The position numbers and the translations under genes were made by a program. Positions 24,672 through 34,035 of a stretch of 64,000 nt of DNA are shown here, in pieces; positions within the stretch are counted from its first letter, which is position 1, and every line of letters starts with the position of its first letter. The DNA is from Stercoripulliclostridium_A sp045535235 (GTDB lineage Bacteria > Bacillota > Clostridia > Christensenellales > DTU072). The notes below the pieces were generated by a model. The model saw only the letters and a list, made by a program, of their open reading frames with translations. It had not been told where the DNA came from and did no database searches. The stretch spans positions 6,985-70,984 of the forward strand of contig JAZSLG010000071.1 in NCBI GenBank assembly GCA_045535235.1. Direction: 5' to 3'.

Positions 24672-26384
24672 GTGAACCAAGTAGCTATAGAATTGAAAAA
24701 AGTTACAAAACGGTTTGGCTCGGTTGTGGCAAATAACGAAGTAGACCTTAGTGTTAACAAAGGTGAAATCCTTGCCCTCCTTGGCGAAAACGGTAGTGGT
24801 AAAACCACCCTTATGAATATGATATCGGGTATTTATTTCCCCGATAGTGGAAGTATTCTTATAGATGGTAAGGAGGTCGTTATCACTTCTCCTATTGATG
24901 CTTATAAATATAAAATAGGCATGATTCACCAACATTTTAAGTTGGTAGATTTATTCTCCGCGGCAGACAATATTATATTGGGCGAAAAGATGCCGAAGTA
25001 TAGTATTCGTGAAGAATACAAAAAGCTTCTTGCTGATAATGATTGGAAAGCATTAAATGGCAAGGAAAAATGCAAGCTCAGCCTAAAAATTTCAGCTTTA
25101 CCTTTTATAAAGCTTGGTAAAAAAATGAAGTTCAATTACTTGGGCAGAAAAAGGGCTGTTGAACTACAAAAAATAGTTGATAAGTATGGTTTTAATATTA
25201 ACTTATCAAGGAAAATATACGATATGTCCGTTTCCGAAAAACAGACTGTCGAAATTATAAAAGTTTTATATCGCGGTGCGGAAATTCTCATTCTTGATGA
25301 GCCTACCGCAGTTCTTACTCCTCAAGAAATAAAAAAACTATTTGACGTTTTGCGCAAAATGCGTGATGATGGCAAAGCTATCATTATCATAACTCACAAG
25401 CTAAACGAGGTTATGGAGATTTCCGACAAAGTTACCATTCTGCGTAAAGGCGAGTATATTGGTACCGTCGAAACCAAGGACACCAGCGAAAAAGAACTTA
25501 CCGAAATGATGGTAGGTAAAAAGATAGCCCTTAATATTGATAGGACAATACCGAAGGATGCCGTTGATAGGCTCGTCATAAAAGACCTTTCGGTTATTAA
25601 CCATGAAAGAATTAAGGTTTTGGATAATGTTAATTTTGTCGCGAAGAGTGGTGAGATTTTGGGTATTGCAGGCATCGCAGGAAGCGGTCAAAGAGAATTA
25701 TTGGAGTCAATTGCAGGCCTAGTTAAACTAGATGGTGGCGATATTATTTACTATGACCCCCAAAAGGATAATGAAGAAGTTGATTTGAAGAGTAAAACAC
25801 CCGTTCAAATCAGAGAACTTGGCGTAAGGTTATCATTTGTTCCCGAAGACAGATTAGGCATGGGACTCGTTGGTAATATGGATTTGACTGATAACGTAAT
25901 GTTGCGTTCTTATAAAAAAGGACACTCCGTATTCGTTGATAGAAAGGCGCCACGCGAACTTGCCGAACACATTGTACACGACCTAGAAGTTGTTACACCT
26001 TCGGTCAAAACGGCTGTTAGAAAACTTTCCGGTGGTAACGTACAAAAGGTACTTGTTGGTAGAGAAATTGCTTCCGCACCCACCGTTTTGATGGCTGCAT
26101 ATCCCGTAAGAGGCCTAGATATAAATTCTTCATATACTATTTATAATTTGCTTAACGATCAAAAAGAAAAGGGTGTTGCCGTTATCTTTGTTGGTGAAGA
26201 TTTGGACGTTCTTATTGATTTGTGTGATAGAATACTTGTTCTTTGCGGAGGTAAAGTAAGTGGTATTGTAGATGCACGTAACTGCACTAAGGAAGAAATC
26301 GGCTTACTTATGACTTCGTTGCCCGAAAAAATAGATATTTTTGATGACGTTATTGAAGATAATACAGAGGTGGGAAATGAGTAA
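24672..26384 (+). CDS. BMP-type nucleoside ABC importer, double ATP-binding subunit
   Basis: This 570-residue protein holds two ABC ATPase domains, as in B. subtilis NupO/YufO. The first has Walker A GENGSGKTT, a MSVSEKQ signature and ILILDEPTAVLTPQE. The second has GIAGSGQRE, LSGGNVQKV and LMAAYPVRGLDI, the degenerate form usual for this family. In domain one about 45 extra residues (KYSIREEYKKLLADNDWKAL and on) sit before the signature, which is not standard. GTG 24672 is the start, behind ACGGAGGAAA. It energises uptake by the two permeases that follow. Confidence 0.9.
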   Translation: MNQVAIELKKVTKRFGSVVANNEVDLSVNKGEILALLGENGSGKTTLMNMISGIYFPDSGSILIDGKEVVITSPIDAYKYKIGMIHQHFKLVDLFSAADNIILGEKMPKYSIREEYKKLLADNDWKALNGKEKCKLSLKISALPFIKLGKKMKFNYLGRKRAVELQKIVDKYGFNINLSRKIYDMSVSEKQTVEIIKVLYRGAEILILDEPTAVLTPQEIKKLFDVLRKMRDDGKAIIIITHKLNEVMEISDKVTILRKGEYIGTVETKDTSEKELTEMMVGKKIALNIDRTIPKDAVDRLVIKDLSVINHERIKVLDNVNFVAKSGEILGIAGIAGSGQRELLESIAGLVKLDGGDIIYYDPQKDNEEVDLKSKTPVQIRELGVRLSFVPEDRLGMGLVGNMDLTDNVMLRSYKKGHSVFVDRKAPRELAEHIVHDLEVVTPSVKTAVRKLSGGNVQKVLVGREIASAPTVLMAAYPVRGLDINSSYTIYNLLNDQKEKGVAVIFVGEDLDVLIDLCDRILVLCGGKVSGIVDARNCTKEEIGLLMTSLPEKIDIFDDVIEDNTEVGNE

Positions 26385-27606
26385 TAAAGTAAAAACGGCA
26401 AGAGAACCTCTTTTTCATTTGAACAAGAGAACAGATATTAGTACAGGAAAGGCATGGTTTATTAGAGTCGCGATGTTCATTTTTGCCTTCTTATTTAGCT
26501 CTATATTAACCATTCTATTATCGGGCCAAACGGTTGCATTCTTCTTCAAGTATTTCTTTGAAGGTGCATTCGGCGCAAAAGGAGTTACCGACGTAATTTG
26601 GGATTTGTTCTATGAAACTGCATTGCTTCTAATGATAGCTCTTGCGGTAACGCCTGCTTTCAAAATGCGTTTTTGGAACATAGGTGGAGAAGGACAAATT
26701 CTTATGGGCGCTCTTGGAACCGCCGTTATTATGAACGCTATGGGAGCTACAGCTGTTGACGGTGTTAAATCCGACGGATTAACGATATTCTTATCTTTGT
26801 TGCTAGCTATGGCTTTTGGTATGGCATGGGCAGTTATTCCAGCACTCTTTAAGGCAAAGTGGAATACTAACGAAACCCTTTTGACACTTATGATGAATTA
26901 CATAGCCATTAGATTAGTTCAATATTTTACAAAAGCCGCAGACCCAAGAGGAACAGGTTCATTGTTCTTTAACGACGGACTTATTGCCGGTATAGCGGAT
27001 AATCAAAGCATTCTTCCCATTATAATAAGTATTGTTTTAACTATAATTATGGCTATATATTTTAATTATAGCAAGCATGGTTATGAAATTACCGTAGTAG
27101 GTGAATCTGAAAATACTGCTCGTTACGTTGGTATTAATACGAAGAAAGTGGTTATTAGAACTTTATTACTATGCGGTGTTTTGAGTGGAATTATTGGATT
27201 CTTACTAGTAAGTGCAAAGAACTATTCCATTAACATGGATGCTGTAGGAGGCCGTGGTTTTACCGGTGTTCTTATTTCTTGGCTAGGACATTTTAATCCT
27301 TTTGCTATGGGCCTTTGTTCTTTTTTATACGCATTCGCTTTGCGTGGTTCAAGTAACGTAGGCAATATGGCAAGAATGGGTGATTCCTACGCGAACATTA
27401 TAGTAGGTATTTTATTCCTCTTTATTTTGGCAACCGAGTTCTTTATTAACTATAAAGTGACTTTCAAACATGGTGGCAAAGTTAAGGCATTCTTCCAAAA
27501 AATTATTGGAAAAATGATTAAAAAGGAAAACGTTGTAGTTGCTTCTAATGAAGAAGCCACGCTAACTATATCGGCAAACGACGAGGCGCAAGAGGAGGAC
27601 AAATAA
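26377..27606 (+). CDS. BMP-type ABC importer permease 1 (NupP/YufP-like)
   Basis: The 409-residue membrane protein begins at ATG 26377, inside the ATPase gene by 8 bases, behind GAGGTGGG. About ten membrane helices are visible. The family region LAVTPAFKMRFWNIGGEGQILMGALG and NETLLTLMMNYIAIRLVQY are typical of the larger of the paired permeases. The C-terminus is a charged cytoplasmic tail. It overlaps the second permease by one base. Confidence 0.88.
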   Translation: MSNKVKTAREPLFHLNKRTDISTGKAWFIRVAMFIFAFLFSSILTILLSGQTVAFFFKYFFEGAFGAKGVTDVIWDLFYETALLLMIALAVTPAFKMRFWNIGGEGQILMGALGTAVIMNAMGATAVDGVKSDGLTIFLSLLLAMAFGMAWAVIPALFKAKWNTNETLLTLMMNYIAIRLVQYFTKAADPRGTGSLFFNDGLIAGIADNQSILPIIISIVLTIIMAIYFNYSKHGYEITVVGESENTARYVGINTKKVVIRTLLLCGVLSGIIGFLLVSAKNYSINMDAVGGRGFTGVLISWLGHFNPFAMGLCSFLYAFALRGSSNVGNMARMGDSYANIIVGILFLFILATEFFINYKVTFKHGGKVKAFFQKIIGKMIKKENVVVASNEEATLTISANDEAQEEDK

Positions 27607-28556
27607 TGATAGTAGCGAATATTTTATCACAAGCAATAAGATTTGGCACTGTATTCCTCTTGGGTTCCACCGGAGAAACAATAATAGAAAAGTCTGGTCA
27701 CCTCAACCTTGGTATCCCTGGTATTATGTGTATGGGCGCTATTGGTGGATGCATTGGCGCTAAAATGGCTCAAACGGCAGGAATGCCTCCGATTCTAATA
27801 ATTTTAATGGCTATTCTATTTGCTATGTTATTTGGCGCGATATTGGGTATAGTTTATGGCTTTTTTACCATTACGCTTAGATGTAATCAAAACGTTACCG
27901 GACTTATACTCACTACTCTTGGTACTGGTATACTAAGTTATTGGAGTTCTACCTTGGAATTAGGTATGTTTGCTAGGGTAAGTTTGAACTTTACTAAACC
28001 CTTGTTCGGCACTGTTGGCAAGGATTGGTTTAGCACGATATTCCTTTCACATGGTGTATTGGTGTACGTTGCCATAATTATTGCTATAATAGTGGCTTTC
28101 GTCCTTAAAAAAACCAGAGTAGGTTTATCCCTTAATGCAATTGGAGAAAACCCTGCAGCCGCTGATGCTGCTGGTATCAACGTTACTCAATATAAATATG
28201 GTGCGTGTATTATTGGTTCAATGATAGCTGGTATAGGCGGTGCTTTCTATTATCTAGATTGTACTCGTGGGTCAATCGAACCCGGTGTTATTGATGCTAT
28301 GGGTTGGCTTTCTGTTGCGTTGGTTATATTTACTCTATGGCGTCCCGGTATTGCAATTTTGGGTTCGTTTGTTTTCGGATTACTTTATATTTTACCGGAA
28401 TATATTACGGGAATTGACCTTGCAATGAAGGAATTCTTAAAGATTATTCCCTACGTGGTAACCGCATTAGTTCTTATAGTTATTTCGATGTTTAACAAAA
28501 AGGAAACTCAACCCCCGTCGGCTCTTGGATTAACCTATTTTAGAGAAGAACGATGA
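27606..28556 (+). CDS. BMP-type ABC importer permease 2 (NupQ/YufQ-like)
   Basis: The 316-residue membrane protein is the smaller permease of the pair. IEKSGHLNLGIPGIMCMGAIGG, TLRCNQNVTGLILTTLGTGI and GLSLNAIGENPAAADAAGINVTQYKYGA are hallmark segments. With permease 1 and the double ATPase it makes the full transporter. Its stop overlaps the start of the O-acetyltransferase by 4 bases, which places that enzyme in the same operon. Confidence 0.9.
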   Translation: MIVANILSQAIRFGTVFLLGSTGETIIEKSGHLNLGIPGIMCMGAIGGCIGAKMAQTAGMPPILIILMAILFAMLFGAILGIVYGFFTITLRCNQNVTGLILTTLGTGILSYWSSTLELGMFARVSLNFTKPLFGTVGKDWFSTIFLSHGVLVYVAIIIAIIVAFVLKKTRVGLSLNAIGENPAAADAAGINVTQYKYGACIIGSMIAGIGGAFYYLDCTRGSIEPGVIDAMGWLSVALVIFTLWRPGIAILGSFVFGLLYILPEYITGIDLAMKEFLKIIPYVVTALVLIVISMFNKKETQPPSALGLTYFREER

Positions 28557-29167
28557 TGGATAACTTGGAACGTATGAAGGCGGGGTTATTATATGACCCC
28601 ACCACGAACGACGTTATGGATTATCAACTTTCCTTGCTTGATAAGATGGTAGAGTATAACAATACTCTACCTCGTGAGCAGGAAAGACGACAAATATTAC
28701 TCAAAGAGCTATTTGGGGCCGTTGGTAAAGGTTGTTACATTGAGGCTCCTTACCACGCTAATTGGGGTGGTAAAAACGTTTTCCTTGGTGACTACGTATA
28801 CGCTAACTTTGGTTTAACTCTCGTTGACGACGCTAATATCTACGTGGGAAACAACGTTATGTTTGCGCCAAACGTCGTAGTTGCTACTGCAGGGCATCCA
28901 CTTAATCCCACTTTGAGAGAAAAGGGTTACCAATATAACCAAGAAGTACGTATTGGTAATAACGTGTGGATAGGCGCTAACGCCACCATTCTTCCCGGCG
29001 TAACCATTGGAGATAACTCTGTAATAGGGGCGGGTGCCGTTGTAAGCAAGGATATTCCTTCCAACGTTTTAGCCCTTGGTGTTCCGGCAAAAGTGGTTAG
29101 AGAGATAGGGGAACACGACAAAGAATATTATTTTCGCGATAAAAAAATCGACATTCCAATAGAATAA
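28553..29167 (+). CDS. Maltose/galactoside-type sugar O-acetyltransferase
   Basis: The 204-residue protein belongs to the left-handed beta-helix acetyltransferases. An N-terminal RMKAGLLYDPTTNDVMDYQ head and repeated hexapeptides (VRIGNNVWIGANATILPGVTIGDNSVIGAGAVVSKDIPS) are clear. The active-site stretch ATAGHPLNPTLREKG contains the catalytic His of the LacA/Maa group. It transfers acetyl groups from acetyl-CoA to sugars in the cytoplasm. The coupling to the importer suggests it acts on an imported sugar or nucleoside; this is inference. Confidence 0.88.
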   Translation: MMDNLERMKAGLLYDPTTNDVMDYQLSLLDKMVEYNNTLPREQERRQILLKELFGAVGKGCYIEAPYHANWGGKNVFLGDYVYANFGLTLVDDANIYVGNNVMFAPNVVVATAGHPLNPTLREKGYQYNQEVRIGNNVWIGANATILPGVTIGDNSVIGAGAVVSKDIPSNVLALGVPAKVVREIGEHDKEYYFRDKKIDIPIE

Positions 29168-29197
29168 CGCATATTTTACAAAAGATAAAGGAGCAAC

Positions 29198-31213
29198 GTG
29201 GCTAAAAAAGGTATTCTTATTATCCTTTTAGCATTAATTCTCGGCTGTATTCCTGCAGTCTATTTAGTAGAGAGCAATAGCCGTGAATATGCCTTTTCCA
29301 GTGCATCTTTAGACGAGTCTTACGCCATTTCTTCCAATCTTTACGGCATTTTTATAGAAGACATTAATTACGCGGTTGACGGTGGGCTTAATGCCAATCT
29401 CATCCAAAACAATTCATTTGAATATTCATTTTTTAACGGAGCAAAAGACAATAAAATAGAATATGCCAAGTCTAGATTCTGGGAACTTGACGATGCTTGT
29501 CGTATCGTTACGGAGTCTCCTATTGCAAAAGAAAACCCTACTTCGTTAAAAATTACTCTTTCAGGCGGAGTATCTACTATATATAACGTAGGATACGGCG
29601 AAATTGAAAAAGAAAGCGCCTCTATCCCCATGAACGCGGGTGAAACCTATGGTTTTGCAGTCTACGTGTTGGGAAATAGTTTTGAGGGAAATCTGTCCGT
29701 TTCCGTCGTAACCGAGGAGGGGCAACCACTAACTACCATAACTAAAATGGAAATTGCTCCGATTGCTTCGTATAAGCGATATGAAAGAGAGATAACGGCT
29801 CTTACTAGCGGTAATGGTAAGCTAAAAATAGAAGTTAGCGGAAGCGGTACTTTGTACCTTGATACTTTTACGTTACGCAGTACGACCTCTTACGGATACG
29901 GAAAAGAAGCATGGGGAGAAAGCTCCGTTCGTCTTGACTTATTTAATGCCCTAAAAGACCTTAATCCCTCCTTCCTACGATTTCCGGGCGGGTGCTTAGC
30001 AGAAGGCGCCTTTACTTGGGAGAACGATTACGATTGGAAAAGTACCGTAGGATCCAACGAGAAGCGTGTTCAAATGCCAAATCTTTGGGGATATTTCCAA
30101 AGCATGGAAATAGGCTTTTACGAATACTTTTTGTTAAGTGAGGCACTTGGCGCCACTCCCGTACCTGTGATTGGGGCGGGCGTACTGTGTCAAGCAAGAG
30201 GAGGCGGAAAATATCCGTTGGAGATAGAAAGCGAGCAGTTTGAGGCCATCGTAAACAATGCTATCGACCTCGTAGAGTTTGCAAATGGTGATGAAAGCAC
30301 CCTTTACGGTTCTCTGCGCGCAAGTATGGGACATCCAGAGCCTTTTAATATGAAATATCTAGCCGTTGGTAACGAGAACTGGGGAGAGGAATATTACTCA
30401 CGTTTCGAGGTGATTTATAACGCGCTAAAAGCCAAATATCCCGAGATAGTCGTTGTTTCCTCGTCGGGACCTAAACCAAGTGGCGAAGAATACGACTACA
30501 ATTGGAGCGTTGTTAGAGAAAAATTTGCAGATACCGTGGTGGACGAGCATTACTACGTCGGCTCAGACGAACTTGAAAGCTTTTATTCTCGCTATGACGA
30601 ATTTCCACGCACAACGGGTGTATTCGTCGGTGAATACGCCTCACACAGCGACTATTTCGTTTGGTGGGATATGGTAACGAGAAACAACTGGGACTCCGCG
30701 CTTAGCGAAGGTGCCTTTTTGACGGGCATAGAACGCAACGGAGATATTGTTGAAATGGCAACCTATGCTCCGCTACTTTCAAAATACGGCTATCACGCTT
30801 GGGCACCGGACTTAATATGGTTTGATACGCACGACGTTGTTTTAACTCCAAACTATTACGTACAATATCTAAATATGAATTACGTGGGTGACGAATATCT
30901 GCCTCTTATTGGTAAGCAGAGAGAAAACGGACTTTATAGTTCGCTTACCATCAACCGTGCGGAGGGGAAAGCCTATCTAAAGGTGGTTAATACTTCAAAC
31001 AGTGCGATAACTCTTAAAGCCGATTTAACCTCGCTTGGGGAATTGGGTAATATCACTAAACGTTATATAAGGAATAATAATATAAAGATATATAACGATA
31101 TAAATAAAGAAAGAATAGGTATCGAGAGTGAGGTTGTAATAACGAACGAATCGGTACTAAACGACTTCCTACCCAAATATTCCTATACGGTTTTTGAAAT
31201 AGATTTTAATTAA
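29198..31213 (+). CDS. GH51-type alpha-L-arabinofuranosidase, secreted or anchored
   Basis: The 671-residue protein starts at GTG 29198 behind AAAGGAG. An N-terminal hydrophobic segment (ILIILLALILGCIPAVYLV) suggests export, with a possible Cys17 lipid site lacking a classic lipobox. NLYGIFIEDINYAVDGGLNANLIQNNSFE is the typical GH51 opening. A carbohydrate-binding-like beta domain follows (about residues 115-230). The catalytic acid/base is in VGNENWG (Glu393) and the nucleophile in FVGEYAS (Glu479). It removes arabinofuranosyl units from plant polysaccharides. It is the last gene of the importer operon. Confidence 0.88.
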   Translation: MAKKGILIILLALILGCIPAVYLVESNSREYAFSSASLDESYAISSNLYGIFIEDINYAVDGGLNANLIQNNSFEYSFFNGAKDNKIEYAKSRFWELDDACRIVTESPIAKENPTSLKITLSGGVSTIYNVGYGEIEKESASIPMNAGETYGFAVYVLGNSFEGNLSVSVVTEEGQPLTTITKMEIAPIASYKRYEREITALTSGNGKLKIEVSGSGTLYLDTFTLRSTTSYGYGKEAWGESSVRLDLFNALKDLNPSFLRFPGGCLAEGAFTWENDYDWKSTVGSNEKRVQMPNLWGYFQSMEIGFYEYFLLSEALGATPVPVIGAGVLCQARGGGKYPLEIESEQFEAIVNNAIDLVEFANGDESTLYGSLRASMGHPEPFNMKYLAVGNENWGEEYYSRFEVIYNALKAKYPEIVVVSSSGPKPSGEEYDYNWSVVREKFADTVVDEHYYVGSDELESFYSRYDEFPRTTGVFVGEYASHSDYFVWWDMVTRNNWDSALSEGAFLTGIERNGDIVEMATYAPLLSKYGYHAWAPDLIWFDTHDVVLTPNYYVQYLNMNYVGDEYLPLIGKQRENGLYSSLTINRAEGKAYLKVVNTSNSAITLKADLTSLGELGNITKRYIRNNNIKIYNDINKERIGIESEVVITNESVLNDFLPKYSYTVFEIDFN

Positions 31214-31230
31214 TGGTTAAAAAACATTGT

Positions 31231-31256
31231 AAATGGGGCGTTAGCCCATTTTTTTT
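31231..31256 (+). terminator. Intrinsic terminator after the GH51 gene
   Basis: AAATGGG (31231-31237) pairs with CCCATTT (31245-31251), followed by more T. It ends the BMP importer operon. Confidence 0.85.
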
Positions 31257-31313
31257 GCAATTTTGAGGTACGATTTTATTTTCTAAAAAAAATTTTAAAA
31301 AATATTGAAAAAA

Positions 31314-31373
31314 CACTTTACAACTTTAGCGCAATGAAGTATAATACAAGCATCGCTTCAGTACTCTAAAGTG
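31314..31373 (+). promoter_or_regulatory. Promoter with three ACTTTA half-sites (operator candidate)
   Basis: TTTACA (31317-31322) and TATAAT (31340-31345) are 17 bases apart. CACTTTAC (31314-31321) and AACTTTAG (31322-31329) are direct repeats over the -35 box, and CTAAAGTG (31366-31373) is the inverted copy downstream of the start site. The TrpR/YerC-like regulator in the same operon may bind here. Confidence 0.65.
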
Positions 31374-31410
31374 ATAAAGCAAAAAATAAATCCAAAAAGG
31401 AAGTATTAGT

Positions 31411-32208
31411 ATGAAAAAGTTTTTAATGATTCTCTTAGTAGTTGCTCTCGGCGTATCCGCTATTTTTGGCCTCGTTGCTTGCCAAGATGAAACCCCGTCT
31501 GATCTCCAAGCAGTTAAAGATGCTGACAAGCTCGTAGTTGGCGTAACCGTATATCCTCCTATGGATTACATTGATGAAGAGACTGGCGAATGGACCGGCT
31601 TTGATGCAGACCTTGCTAAAATGTTTGCAGACTCTCTCGGCGTAAACTGCCAAATCGTTATCATTAACTGGAGCGAAAAAGTAGCTGAACTCAACTCCAA
31701 ACAAATTGACCTTGTTTGGAACGGCATGACAGCTAGTGACGAACTAGGACAAGAAATTGATTTTTCCGTATCATATGCAAAGAATGCACAAGTAGCAGTT
31801 GTTAAGGCTGATAGCACTATCACCAAGGATCAAGTTAAGACCGCTACCATCGCTGTTGAAAATGGCTCCGCAGGCATGACTGTTGCTCAAGATGACATCA
31901 AAGCAACTAACATCACTCCCGTTACGGCGCAAGTAGATGCACTTAACGAAGTTAAGGCTGGCACTTCCCAAGTCGCTATCGTAGATATCACCATGGCACA
32001 AAACCTAGTAGGAAAAGGCGAATATGCAAACCTTAAGATGGTTGAAGGTGCTTCTTACGGCGATGAAATCTTTGCAGTAGGTTTAAGAAAAGGAAGCGAC
32101 ATCAAAGCTGAACTAGACGCTTTCTTGAAGGCAAAATACGCAGACGGCACAATCACTGCTCTAGCAGAAAAATACAACGTAGGTATCAACGAAGACGCTC
32201 TCAAATAA
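31411..32208 (+). CDS. Polar amino-acid ABC importer substrate-binding lipoprotein
   Basis: The 265-residue protein has a lipoprotein signal (lipobox GLVAC, Cys24) and a type II periplasmic-binding fold. VVGVTVYPPMDYIDEETGEWTGFDADLAKMFADSLG is the standard opening of SBP family 3, and VELNSKQIDLVWNGMTASDE follows. It binds a polar amino acid; the specificity is not readable. It precedes the matching permease by 12 bases. The TrpR-like gene at the end of the operon hints at tryptophan or another regulated amino acid. Confidence 0.9.
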   Translation: MKKFLMILLVVALGVSAIFGLVACQDETPSDLQAVKDADKLVVGVTVYPPMDYIDEETGEWTGFDADLAKMFADSLGVNCQIVIINWSEKVAELNSKQIDLVWNGMTASDELGQEIDFSVSYAKNAQVAVVKADSTITKDQVKTATIAVENGSAGMTVAQDDIKATNITPVTAQVDALNEVKAGTSQVAIVDITMAQNLVGKGEYANLKMVEGASYGDEIFAVGLRKGSDIKAELDAFLKAKYADGTITALAEKYNVGINEDALK

Positions 32209-32220
32209 AAAGGATAACTA

Positions 32221-32910
32221 ATGGAACAATTTGCAAATGTATCGTTACGCTTGCTGGAAGGCTTTTCATCATCCGTAATAATATTCATCTCAACTCTAAT
32301 ATTTGCAATACCCTTAGGACTAGTTATAGCATTTTGCTCAATGAGCAAGTTTGCTCCACTAAGAATGGTATCAAGAACAATAGTGTGGGTGCTACGTGGC
32401 ACCCCACTAATGTTGCAGATATTTGTAATATTCTATCTGCCCGGATTGCTCAACTTGTTCGTGTGGCCGTCAATGAATACCGGCTGGGAATGGTTTGATA
32501 GAACTATTTCGACTCGTCTTATAGCAACGGTAGTAGCTTTCTCCATCAACTATGCAGCCTATTTTTCGGAAATATTCCGTGGCGGTATCGAAGGTATACC
32601 GAAGGGACAAATGGAAGCCGGAGAAGTGCTAGGAATGACCAAAACAAAAATATTCTTCAAGATTATCCTAATGCAAGTAGTCAAGAGAATTATTCCTCCC
32701 ATGAGCAACGAAATCATAACGCTCATCAAGGATACTGCACTTGCAAATGTAATCGGTGTATTAGAGTTGAATTATAGAGCAAAAGAATTCATGCTCCAAG
32801 GCTTGATTTGGCCTCTATTCTACGCAGGTGCATACTATTTGATATTCGTAGGTGCATTAACAGTACTATTCAACTGGATAGAAAAGAAACTTTCCTACTA
32901 TAAGGTGTAA
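32221..32910 (+). CDS. Polar amino-acid ABC importer permease
   Basis: The 229-residue inner-membrane protein fits the HisMQ/GlnP family. RTIVWVLRGTPLMLQIFVIFY and the conserved EIFRGGIEGIPKGQMEAGEVLGMTKTKIFFKIILMQ loop, which docks on the ATPase, are both plain. Several membrane helices are visible (GFSSSVIIFISTLIFAIPLGLVIAF is the first). It ends 1 base before the ATPase gene. Confidence 0.92.
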   Translation: MEQFANVSLRLLEGFSSSVIIFISTLIFAIPLGLVIAFCSMSKFAPLRMVSRTIVWVLRGTPLMLQIFVIFYLPGLLNLFVWPSMNTGWEWFDRTISTRLIATVVAFSINYAAYFSEIFRGGIEGIPKGQMEAGEVLGMTKTKIFFKIILMQVVKRIIPPMSNEIITLIKDTALANVIGVLELNYRAKEFMLQGLIWPLFYAGAYYLIFVGALTVLFNWIEKKLSYYKV

Positions 32911-32911
32911 T

Positions 32912-33706
32912 ATGGCATTTTTAGAAGTTAAAAACATACATAAAAGCTTTGGCAAGGTGGAAGTCCTAAAGGGAGTTTCCTTTTCCTTGGAAGAGGGACA
33001 GGTGCTTTCCATAATAGGCTCTTCCGGTAACGGAAAAACAACCCTGCTCAGATGCCTAAATTACCTTGAGTTCGCAAACGAAGGAACCGTAGAGCTTAAT
33101 GGTAAGTTGATTTCAGACGGTAAGGAATTAAAAAACCTTAAAGAGAGTCAAATTAGGGAAAATAGATTGCATTTTGGACTTGTTTTCCAATCATTCAATT
33201 TATTCCCACAATATACTGCACTTCAAAACGTAAACCTTGCACTCTCGTTAATGGAAAAGGAACGCGTTAAAAAGGGGTATGCCCCGCTATATAACGAGCC
33301 TTCCATGGAAGTTTCCAAAAAACTACTTGTCAAAGTAGGACTGGAAGATAAAATGAATTTGTATCCTTGCCAACTTTCGGGTGGTCAATGTCAAAGAGTA
33401 GCAATTGCAAGAGCCATGGCGCTAAAGCCTTCCGTTCTTTGCTTTGACGAACCAACGTCGGCCCTAGACCCCGAGTTAACAGGTGAAGTTCTCCGCGTAA
33501 TAAAAGAGTTAAAGGAGAGCGAAGGAATTACTATGATAATAGTAACGCACGAGATGGGTTTTGCAAAAAACGTAAGCGACCAAGTACTATTCATGGTCGA
33601 CGGACTTGTGGAGGAAATAGGCACCCCAAGTGAAATTTTTGATAACCCAAAATCGGAAAAATTAAAGGCGTTTTTACAAGGATTAAACGCCAAAGAGGGG
33701 GAATGA
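32912..33706 (+). CDS. Polar amino-acid ABC importer ATP-binding protein
   Basis: The 264-residue protein has Walker A GSSGNGKTT, signature LSGGQCQRV, and Walker B VLCFDEPTSALDPEL, as in GlnQ/HisP. A LVFQSFNLFPQYTALQNV Q-loop is present. An insertion of about 15 residues (VKKGYAPLYNEPSMEV) precedes the signature. The next gene, the TrpR-like regulator, starts 1 base later. Confidence 0.93.
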   Translation: MAFLEVKNIHKSFGKVEVLKGVSFSLEEGQVLSIIGSSGNGKTTLLRCLNYLEFANEGTVELNGKLISDGKELKNLKESQIRENRLHFGLVFQSFNLFPQYTALQNVNLALSLMEKERVKKGYAPLYNEPSMEVSKKLLVKVGLEDKMNLYPCQLSGGQCQRVAIARAMALKPSVLCFDEPTSALDPELTGEVLRVIKELKESEGITMIIVTHEMGFAKNVSDQVLFMVDGLVEEIGTPSEIFDNPKSEKLKAFLQGLNAKEGE

Positions 33707-33707
33707 T

Positions 33708-33974
33708 ATGTCAAACGATAAAGAGGACGTAAAGAGGCTTTATAGCATTTTAGCCACAATTAACAGTGAAGAAGACGTAGAAATCTTTCTTGGCGACCTT
33801 TGCACCTACAAGGAAATTGAGTCCATGGCACAAAGGATAAAAGCAGCCCAAATGCTAATGAATGGTAGTACCTATGAGGAAATAATCAAAAACACGAATA
33901 TATCCTCTGCAACGCTTTCGCGAGTAAGCAAATGTGTAAAATATGGGCAAGGATATAAGAAGATACTAAAATAA
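33708..33974 (+). CDS. TrpR/YerC-family transcriptional regulator
   Basis: The 88-residue all-helical protein matches the YerC/YecD branch of the Trp repressor superfamily: FLGDLCTYKEIESMAQRIKAAQMLMNGSTYEEIIKNTNISSATLSRVSKCVKYG, with the helix-turn-helix at the end. It starts 1 base after the ATPase stop, behind GAGGGGGAA. Being in an amino-acid importer operon suggests local control, probably through the ACTTTA repeats at the promoter. The effector is unknown. Confidence 0.88.
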   Translation: MSNDKEDVKRLYSILATINSEEDVEIFLGDLCTYKEIESMAQRIKAAQMLMNGSTYEEIIKNTNISSATLSRVSKCVKYGQGYKKILK

Positions 33975-33985
33975 ACGAATGCTAT

Positions 33986-34020
33986 AAAAAAGGCGTAGCG
34001 GATTCCGCTACGCCTTTTTT
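33986..34020. terminator. Bidirectional terminator after the amino-acid importer operon
   Basis: A-rich flank, GGCGTAGCGG (33992-34001), ATT loop, CCGCTACGCC (34005-34014), then six T. It also ends the small membrane-protein gene coming from the right. Confidence 0.92.
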
Positions 34021-34035
34021 AGTTATGCTTATATA

